In this document: one piece after another, positions 58,365 through 64,000 of the stretch | Position numbering within the stretch: the first letter of the stretch is position 1 | Layout of the letters: every line of letters starts with the position of its first letter | Assembly (NCBI GenBank): GCA_035541895.1 | Contig: DATKMK010000119.1 | Location: 124,001-188,000 of the forward strand | Source: DATKMK01 sp035541895 | GTDB taxonomy: Bacteria; Desulfobacterota; Binatia; HRBIN30; JACQVA1 | Length of the DNA stretch: 64,000 bases | Direction: 5' to 3' | Notes under the pieces: model-generated | The model's input: the letters and a program-made list of their open reading frames with translations, nothing else | What the model was told of the DNA's origin: nothing | Databases searched by the model: none | Position numbers and translations under genes: made by a program

Positions 58365-59840
58365 TTGAAATCGAATCGGCCACTCAGCGCGATCGTCATG
58401 GCTGCCGGACTCGGCACGCGGATGCGTTCGCGCCGCGCCAAGGTGCTCCACGAGCTGGCTGGGGTGCCGCTGATCCAATACCCGTTGCGCATTCTCAACG
58501 CGGTCGGCGCGAAACCGATCGTCGTTGTCGTGGGACACCAAGCCGAAGAGGTGATGGCCTGCTGCGGTGGTGCCCAATTCGCGCAGCAGCGAGAGCCGCG
58601 CGGTACCGGCGATGCGGTCCGCTGCGTCGATTCGTTGCGGCGCTTCCCCGGCGACGTGCTGATCTTGCCCAGCGACTTGCCGCTGCTGCGCTCCGAGACG
58701 TTGCACGCGTTGGTCGCGGCCCACCGGCAGGCGAAGGCCGCGCTGTCGCTGTTGACCGCGACCGTCGCCGACCCGCATGGATTCGGTCGCGTGATGCGAC
58801 GGAACGGCCACATTGTTCAGGTCGTCGAGCAGCGCGACGCCACCGCCGAGCAGGACGCGATTCGCGAAGTGAACGTCGGGGTGTACTGCGCCGATGCGGC
58901 GTTCGTGTTCGGCGCAATCGATCGGCTCCAACCGAACAACGCGCAAGGAGAGTTGTACCTCACCGACATTGTGGCTCAGGCGGCCGAGGCGACGTTACCG
59001 ATTGCCGATGCGTCGGTCGCAGCGATCGATGTGATGCAAGTGAGTTCGCGCGCCGATCTCGCCGGCATTAGTGCGGTGTTGCGGAAACGGCTCGCCGAGC
59101 ACTGGATGGCCAACGGGGTGACGCTCGAAGATCCCGAGACCACGTACATCGGTCCCGATGTGACGATCGGCGGCGACAGTCTCATCGGACCCGACGTCAT
59201 CCTGCGCGGCAAGACGCAGATCGGTGCCGATTGCGTGCTCGACGGCAGTGCCCGGCTCGTCGACGTGATCATTGGCAACTCGGTGCACGTCAAGTTCGGG
59301 GTGGTGGCAACCGAATCGCGCATCGGCGATCGCTGCCTGGTCGGTCCGTTCGCGCAACTTCGCCCCGGGACCCATCTCGCCGCTGATGTACACATCGGTG
59401 ACTTCGTCGAAACCAAGAACGCCATCATCGGCGCCGGCACCAAGGCGAACCACCTCGCCTACATTGGTGATGCCGAGATCGGTCGCGATGCCAACGTCGG
59501 CGCCGGCACGATCACCTGCAACTACGATGGATTTCGCAAGCACCGCACGATCATCGGCGATCGCGTTCAAATCGGCAGCGACAGTCAGTTGATTGCCCCG
59601 GTGAGCGTCGGCGACGACGCCTACGTCGCAACCGGCACGACGGTTCGCGAGGACGTGCCGCCGGGCGCGCTGGTGTACACGACCAAGGAACAGCGCCACC
59701 GCCTTGGCTGGGTGGCGGCACGCCGCAAGCGAGAAGCCGCCGCCGCGTCCCTCCCACGTTCGAAGAGCGCATCGCCGTCGACCAAACGGAGCACCGCGGC
59801 GAGGCTGCGCCGGTCGCCCGCCGGCAAGAAGCGTCGGTAG
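58365..59840 (+). CDS. glmU: Bifunctional UDP-GlcNAc pyrophosphorylase / GlcN-1-P acetyltransferase
   Basis: A 491-aa enzyme making UDP-GlcNAc. The N-terminal pyrophosphorylase has SAIVMAAGLGTRMRSRRAKV, PRGTGDAVRCV and PSDLPLL. The C-terminal left-handed beta-helix has hexapeptide repeats, ending with KANHLAYIGDAEIG, VGAGTITCNYDG and the catalytic His region GDFVETKNAIIG. The start is TTG at 58365; the next ATG (58398) would delete part of the nucleotide loop. A ~30-residue basic Ser/Lys/Arg tail extends beyond the usual end. It is followed by glmS after 34 nt. Confidence 0.94.
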   Translation: MKSNRPLSAIVMAAGLGTRMRSRRAKVLHELAGVPLIQYPLRILNAVGAKPIVVVVGHQAEEVMACCGGAQFAQQREPRGTGDAVRCVDSLRRFPGDVLILPSDLPLLRSETLHALVAAHRQAKAALSLLTATVADPHGFGRVMRRNGHIVQVVEQRDATAEQDAIREVNVGVYCADAAFVFGAIDRLQPNNAQGELYLTDIVAQAAEATLPIADASVAAIDVMQVSSRADLAGISAVLRKRLAEHWMANGVTLEDPETTYIGPDVTIGGDSLIGPDVILRGKTQIGADCVLDGSARLVDVIIGNSVHVKFGVVATESRIGDRCLVGPFAQLRPGTHLAADVHIGDFVETKNAIIGAGTKANHLAYIGDAEIGRDANVGAGTITCNYDGFRKHRTIIGDRVQIGSDSQLIAPVSVGDDAYVATGTTVREDVPPGALVYTTKEQRHRLGWVAARRKREAAAASLPRSKSASPSTKRSTAARLRRSPAGKKRR

Positions 59841-59874
59841 ACGTCCGCGGATCTCTTCCCCGAGGCGCTCGATC

Positions 59875-61704
59875 ATGTGCGGCATCATGGGATACGTCGG
59901 TGACCGCGAGGCCAGCGCCATTCTGTTTCAGGGACTCAAGCGACTCGAATACCGCGGGTACGATTCCGCGGGCATCGCCACCATTGCCGACCACACCATC
60001 GACGTGCGCCGCTGCGTCGGCAAGCTCGACAATCTCGGCAAGCTCCTGCGCGAGTCGCCCGTGCACGGAACGATCGGCATCGGGCATACCCGCTGGGCGA
60101 CCCACGGCGGTGTCACCGACGAAAACGCCCACCCCCATCGCGCCGGGCACGTCGTGCTGATCCACAACGGCATCATCGAGAACTACCTGGCCCTGCGGGC
60201 GGCGATGGTGGCGAAGGGTCGCACCCTCAATTCGGAAACCGACACCGAAATCATCTCGCATCTGATCGACGATGCGATGAGGCAGGGCCTCGACTTTGTC
60301 GCGGCGATGCGCCGCACGCTGCAGCAACTCGAAGGCTCGTTCGCGATCGTGGCCATGTGCGACCTCACCCCGGGTACGCTGCTCGCCGCCAAGAGCGCTA
60401 CGCCGATCGTGATCGGGTTGGGGCAGGGCGAGAATTTGATCGCCTCCGACATTCCCGCACTCCTCGATCACACGCGCGACGTGCTCTTCCTCGAAGACGG
60501 CGAGCTGGCCGAAGTCACCCGCGATCGGGTGCAGCTCTCGACCTTTGCCGGCGCACCGGTCGAGCGCGCGCCACGACGAATCACCTGGGACCCGGTCACC
60601 GCGCAAAAGGGCGGCTACAAGCACTTCCTCGCGAAGGAGATCCACGAGCAGCCGCAGGCGATCATCGACACCACACGCGGGCGCCTGGAATTGGAGATCG
60701 GCGACGTCGCGTTGCCGGAGATCGAGCTGGGTGTAGAGTGGTGGCGAAGCATCGATCGTATCACTTTGGTTGCCTGCGGGACCGCGTGGCACGCCTGCCT
60801 GGTGGCGAAGTTTTATCTCGAACAACTGGCGCGTATTCCGTGCGACGTCGACTACGGCAGCGAGTTTCGCTACCGCGACCCGGTTGTCGACGGCCGCACG
60901 CTGGTGATCGCGGTGTCGCAATCAGGCGAAACGCTCGACACGCTCGCAGCGCTCGAAGCCGGGCGCGACCATGGCGCCAAGACATTGGCGGTCTGCAACG
61001 TCGTCGATTCGTCGATCGCCCGCCGCGCGAGCGCGGTGCTCTACACCCATGCCGGGCCGGAAATCAGTGTCGCGTCGACGAAGGCGTTCACGACGCAAGT
61101 CACTGCACTGTTTCTGCTGGCGCTGCACCTCGGCCGCCGGCGCGGCACGATCGGCACCGACATCGCGCGCCAGTTGTTGCAACACCTCGTCGAAGTGCCG
61201 CACCACATCGAAGCCACCTTGCAGCTCGATGGCGCGATTGAGCAGCTCGCGCGCAAGTACGAACACGCGCGCGACACGCTCTACCTCGGTCGCGGCATCA
61301 ACTACCCGATTGCGCTCGAAGGCGCCTTGAAGCTGAAGGAGATCTCCTACATTCACGCCGAAGGCTATCCGGCCGGCGAGATGAAGCACGGACCGATCGC
61401 GTTGATCAACGAAGACATGCCGGTCGTGCTGTTGCTACCGCACGACCGCGTGTTCGCGAAGACCATCGGCAACATGAAGGAGGTCGAGTCGCGCGGCGGA
61501 CGGATCATCGCGATCACCGACGGCCCCGATCGCGACCTCGAGGCGGTCGCCACCGATGTCCTGCAGGTGCCGACTACGCATCCGCTGCTGATGCCGGTGG
61601 TGCTGACGATCCCGCTGCAGTTACTCGCCTATCACGTCGCCGTCCGCCGCGGCACCGACGTCGATCAGCCGCGAAACTTGGCGAAAAGCGTCACTGTCGA
61701 ATAG
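59875..61704 (+). CDS. glmS: Glutamine-fructose-6-phosphate aminotransferase (isomerizing)
   Basis: A 609-aa enzyme, the same length as E. coli GlmS, making glucosamine-6-phosphate, the precursor for GlmU. The start MCGIMGYVGDR places the catalytic Cys at residue 2 after Met removal. The glutaminase domain has GHTRWATHGGVTDENAHPH. Two SIS domains follow, with ACGTAWHACLVAKFY, SQSGETLDTLAAL and EISYIHAEGYPAGEMKHGPI. It ends in PRNLAKSVTVE. No glmS riboswitch is seen upstream; regulation is probably through the glmU promoter. Confidence 0.97.
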   Translation: MCGIMGYVGDREASAILFQGLKRLEYRGYDSAGIATIADHTIDVRRCVGKLDNLGKLLRESPVHGTIGIGHTRWATHGGVTDENAHPHRAGHVVLIHNGIIENYLALRAAMVAKGRTLNSETDTEIISHLIDDAMRQGLDFVAAMRRTLQQLEGSFAIVAMCDLTPGTLLAAKSATPIVIGLGQGENLIASDIPALLDHTRDVLFLEDGELAEVTRDRVQLSTFAGAPVERAPRRITWDPVTAQKGGYKHFLAKEIHEQPQAIIDTTRGRLELEIGDVALPEIELGVEWWRSIDRITLVACGTAWHACLVAKFYLEQLARIPCDVDYGSEFRYRDPVVDGRTLVIAVSQSGETLDTLAALEAGRDHGAKTLAVCNVVDSSIARRASAVLYTHAGPEISVASTKAFTTQVTALFLLALHLGRRRGTIGTDIARQLLQHLVEVPHHIEATLQLDGAIEQLARKYEHARDTLYLGRGINYPIALEGALKLKEISYIHAEGYPAGEMKHGPIALINEDMPVVLLLPHDRVFAKTIGNMKEVESRGGRIIAITDGPDRDLEAVATDVLQVPTTHPLLMPVVLTIPLQLLAYHVAVRRGTDVDQPRNLAKSVTVE

Positions 61705-61768
61705 CCGCGCCAGTCCGAGCCGCCATCACCCGTCACGTCGAGTCCCGCGTCACCAGGGCCAGTCACCA

Positions 61769-62488
61769 CTACAGCACGTAGCCCTTCGGTCCCTGCGCGA
61801 CGATCACCGGCTCGGCGTACTGCAACGAGTGGTCGGGATGGATCTGAATCTGCTGGAGCGTGATCTCGCAGCGCCCGATCGGGCATTCCACTAGCACTGC
61901 GAGGCGCGCGCCGTGTCCGCCGCGGACGACCGCGGGTTCGTAGGCCTCGACCGGATGGATGACCTCCCAACTGTCGGCGGCGGTGATCTGACTCAATTCA
62001 TCCGCCGACGCGATCAGATGCGAGTGCGCCCATCGCGCGCTCGCCCACAGCTCCTGCATCGCCAGCCAATACTCGAAGACACCCACGGCGGTGTCGGGAA
62101 AGAAGAAGTGACGATAGAGGAGGTCGACGTCTTGGGTCGGCGCGCTGGCGCGCGCGGACGCGACGGAGTCGGGTGGCGCGTGCCAATCCAACAGTTGGCG
62201 CACGGTATCCACGTCGGTGCCGGGTCGGGCGATGAATGGCCGCACCAGCAGGTCGCGGTTGCGTTGTTCGTAGAAGCGGTAGCGGACAACGTACCCGGCG
62301 GCGAGTTGGACGGACGGAAGCACGGCCAGCACTTCGGCCGCGTTGGCCTCGAACAGCGGCTCCCAGTAAACGGCGGTTGGCGGTTGGCTCGGCGCCGGCC
62401 CGATGCGGTCGAGCGCGCGTTGCCGCGCTTCCTCGATGCGCTTGGTGACGGCACGGACGTGTGTCGCCGGGACGAACTCGACCGACAT
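61769..62488 (-). CDS. Hypothetical protein, 239 aa
   Basis: I do not recognise the family. It is a soluble, mainly helical protein with Trp- and Tyr-rich stretches such as YVVRYRFYEQRNRDLLVRPF, YRHFFFPDTAVGVFEYWLAM and ELWASARWAHSHLIASADEL, then strands (GARLAVLVECPIGRCEITLQ). The ATG at 62488 is chosen over one 12 codons upstream because it opens a better context (MSVEFVPATHVRAV). It is convergent with glmS and has no signal peptide. Confidence 0.65.
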   Translation of the reverse strand: MSVEFVPATHVRAVTKRIEEARQRALDRIGPAPSQPPTAVYWEPLFEANAAEVLAVLPSVQLAAGYVVRYRFYEQRNRDLLVRPFIARPGTDVDTVRQLLDWHAPPDSVASARASAPTQDVDLLYRHFFFPDTAVGVFEYWLAMQELWASARWAHSHLIASADELSQITAADSWEVIHPVEAYEPAVVRGGHGARLAVLVECPIGRCEITLQQIQIHPDHSLQYAEPVIVAQGPKGYVL

Positions 62489-62544
62489 AACATGCACGAT
62501 GGCGAGACCGAACGCTCGCCGCAAGACGGGGGGTGAAACTTTCT

Positions 62545-62871
62545 TTAGCGGCCGCGGCGGCGGTTGAGCGTGCGACGCTTCGCGGCGTACTCGAACGAGA
62601 CGACGTTGCCGGTCGGTCGTACGTTCCCGTTCGCCACTTGCTCGTGCGGGGCAGCGCTGCGCGCCGACACCGGTCGCTCGGGATGGCGCAAGATCAGCGC
62701 AGCTTCCCGCTCGCTGATGGGACGGCCAAAGATGCAGGCCGACTGGCCACCGTCATGCTGCGCGTTGGCCCAGGCCGCGAATTCCTTTGGTGACGGCGCG
62801 TGTCCGAGCGCAACCGTGCAGCGGCGCACGACGAACCCGAGCATCATCTTGGGTAGCGCCGGAGCAGCCAT
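62545..62871 (-). CDS. Hypothetical protein, 108 aa
   Basis: A small basic protein of unknown function: MLGFVVRRCTVALGHAPSPK near the start, a helical middle (FGRPISEREAALILRHPERP) and an Arg-rich end (KRRTLNRRRGR). It may start at the first ATG or at the ATG pair 8-9 codons in. It lies 56 nt upstream of the 239-aa gene on the same strand. No family is recognised, and no ribosome site is clear. Confidence 0.5.
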   Translation of the reverse strand: MAAPALPKMMLGFVVRRCTVALGHAPSPKEFAAWANAQHDGGQSACIFGRPISEREAALILRHPERPVSARSAAPHEQVANGNVRPTGNVVSFEYAAKRRTLNRRRGR

Positions 62872-63009
62872 TGGCCGAGCGTTGTCGCCGATTCACTCGG
62901 CAACGTCAAGACGGTCCGCGCCGAGCGCCATGGCCGGCCCCAAACTTCCAATACCGCGACATCTTTCGCAGGCCGGATTCAACGCGATGCGCACCAGCCA
63001 CATGATTTG

Positions 63010-63318
63010 ATGGCGCTGACCGTCTTCATCATGGGCGCCATCGTCGCCGCCCTCGGCATCGCCGTGCGCCACGGGCATGTGATCTTGGTGCTGATCGCGT
63101 TCGGCATCACGACGCTGCCGCTGCCGATCATCATGCGGCCGGCCGACGCGGCGACGCCGACGTTCACGCCGCCCGGGGGCCCGGGCGAAACCGGCGTGTT
63201 CCACTACCACCTCGATCACCTCGGTTCGGAGCAGGTGACGACCAGCGTGACTCGCCCGACTGGGGCATCGGCGGTGCAGTTACCATTGCATGGAATCCCG
63301 ACCGCACGCGGTGAGTAG
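63010..63318 (+). pseudogene. RHS-repeat protein fragment
   Basis: A 102-aa open frame with hydrophobic segments (TVFIMGAIVAALGIAV, HVILVLIAFGITTLPLPIIM) followed by GVFHYHLDHLGSEQVTTSV. DHLGS preceded by aromatic-His is the hallmark of the RHS/YD-repeat core, where a large protein and a toxin-like C-terminus would normally surround it. Neither YD repeats upstream nor the PFGE-type sequence downstream is present, so this appears to be a broken remnant of an RHS gene. Confidence 0.5.
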
Positions 63319-63391
63319 GGTCTCTTTGGCCTCTGTGGTGAGTTCTCTTCTGATAGATGAAGGTTGAACCAGACTGCTCCGACGCCACTGC

Positions 63392-63778
63392 CTACGGGAA
63401 GAGACGCGTGCCTTCCACGTCGACGCGCTGCCGGAAGGTCTGCACGTGCGCGCTCGTTGACGTGCGAAACTCGTCTGCGACCTTGAATTGCGGGGCAATC
63501 TGACGGCCGCATTCGAGGAAAAGGGGATACGTCTCGTCGATCAACTCGTCTTGCGCGGCGGGTGCCACAGCGTCAGCCGTCAGCACCAGCACGTCGATGT
63601 CGGAGTGCATCGGCATGTGCGCACCCCACATGTCGCCGCGCGCCGCCGATCCGAACAGCCACACGTCGAGCAAATTGCTACCGAGTCGTTCGGCGACGAG
63701 GGCCACGTAGCGCTCGACGCAACTGCGCTCGACGTTGCTCAGGTACGGCGCGGCTGCGGCGAAGTTCGCCATGCTCAC
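63392..63778 (-). CDS. Minimal nucleotidyltransferase (MNT-like)
   Basis: A 128-aa single-domain nucleotidyltransferase. The motif is LFGSAARGDMWGAHMPMHSD followed by IDVLVL, giving the GSxxRG and two Asp residues in DID that bind metal and ATP. It has about nine more residues between Gly-Ser and Asp-x-Asp than usual. Such proteins often pair with HEPN toxins (MntA-HepT), but no HEPN gene is adjacent; the other neighbour is an oxygenase. Its start overlaps the oxygenase stop by ATGA. A second ATG two codons in is possible. Confidence 0.82.
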   Translation of the reverse strand: MSMANFAAAAPYLSNVERSCVERYVALVAERLGSNLLDVWLFGSAARGDMWGAHMPMHSDIDVLVLTADAVAPAAQDELIDETYPLFLECGRQIAPQFKVADEFRTSTSAHVQTFRQRVDVEGTRLFP

Positions 63779-64000
63779 ACCACCTTTTGGTGCAGCGCGG
63801 GAAACACCTTCGACACTTTCCGCAGGATGTAATCGCCGTAGGTGCCGCGGAACTCGTGGACGCTGGCGCGGTCCCAGCGTTCGTCCTTGTCGTCACGAAT
63901 CGCGCCGCCGAGGTCGATGGGTCGGACCTCGGCGTTGAAGTTCGGATCGAAGAAGAACGGGAATGACAAGCGATCGCGAGCCGACTCGTTGCGCACGCGA
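63775..64000 (-). CDS. 2OG-Fe(II) oxygenase / isopenicillin N synthase-like, C-terminal fragment (cut by right edge)
   Basis: About 74 residues of the C-terminal end of a non-haem iron dioxygenase of the isopenicillin N synthase type. SARDRLSFPFFFDPNFNAEV is the strand with the conserved Arg-x-Ser-type 2-oxoglutarate contact, followed by GTYGDYILRKVSKVFPAL, typical of the terminal helix. The rest, including the iron-binding HxD...H, lies beyond the right edge. The frame is open to the edge. It is coupled to the nucleotidyltransferase by a 4-nt overlap. Confidence 0.8.
   Translation of the reverse strand, partial: RVRNESARDRLSFPFFFDPNFNAEVRPIDLGGAIRDDKDERWDRASVHEFRGTYGDYILRKVSKVFPALHQKVV

Noticed and set aside
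59841..59874. glmS ribozyme/riboswitch
   Set aside because: The gap to glmU is only 34 nt, far too short for the glmS ribozyme, and no conserved core is seen.

Overview
The window is a GC-rich, gene-dense chromosomal segment from a Gram-negative bacterium. It encodes outer-membrane porins, TonB/ExbBD, tripartite efflux pumps, prolipoprotein modification (lgt) and the MEP-pathway enzyme IspD. CarD, DUF4124, CYTH/CHAD and SirB1 proteins, and secreted Cys-rich proteins with DUF4215-type repeats, Thr-Pro linkers and dockerin-like EF-hands, suggest a deltaproteobacterial-type lineage (Desulfobacterota, Myxococcota or Candidatus Binatota). That placement is inference; no rRNA or other decisive marker lies in the window. 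I see no tRNA, rRNA, CRISPR array, complete insertion sequence or prophage.

Layout. 1-5.4 kb: the end of a NarL-type two-component system, a double-HTH protein resembling an IS630 transposase without its catalytic domain, a coupled 46-aa membrane protein, then lgt, a HAD phosphatase, a DUF4124 protein and an isochorismatase-like hydrolase. 5.4-15.9 kb: a crotonase divergent from a TetR gene. The TetR gene has a palindromic operator just upstream of its start and leads one tight operon encoding TolC, an RND pump (adaptor and permease) and a MacAB-type ABC pump. 16-21.4 kb: a GT-C membrane glycosyltransferase, Nudix and SirB1-like genes, a quinone oxidoreductase and a metallophosphatase.

21.5-37.1 kb is dominated by phosphate. 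It holds Ppx/GppA, CYTH-CHAD, SixA, a DUF47 protein with a PiT permease, and the complete Pst/Pho set in the order porin-pstS-pstC-pstA-pstB-phoU-phoB-phoR on the minus strand. A methyltransferase and a cNMP-binding protein lie between the two halves. A Pho box with a well-placed -10 lies between pstS and pstC, and a weaker one lies upstream of the porin.

37.1-52.2 kb is the most unusual region. On the minus strand are tonB-exbB-exbD-exbD, a small secreted protein, a dockerin-bearing beta-helix-like protein and an 857-aa Cys-rich protein. Divergent from these is a TonB-dependent receptor followed by four small secreted proteins and a HEAT-repeat protein. Five proteins of the locus share one about 120-aa terminal beta-rich module, and three carry dockerin-like double EF-hands. 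The arrangement looks like a TonB-linked, possibly cohesin/dockerin-style, cell-surface assembly. I consider this the best candidate for an undescribed system.

52.2-64 kb: a foldback repeat, cysK coupled to larE, ispD, carD, a methylmalonyl-CoA epimerase-like operon, a ferredoxin, glmU-glmS, two unknown genes, an RHS fragment, a nucleotidyltransferase and the C-terminal end of a 2OG-Fe(II) oxygenase. Three genes have a -10 element ending only 9-10 nt before the start codon, which suggests leaderless mRNAs are common in this organism.
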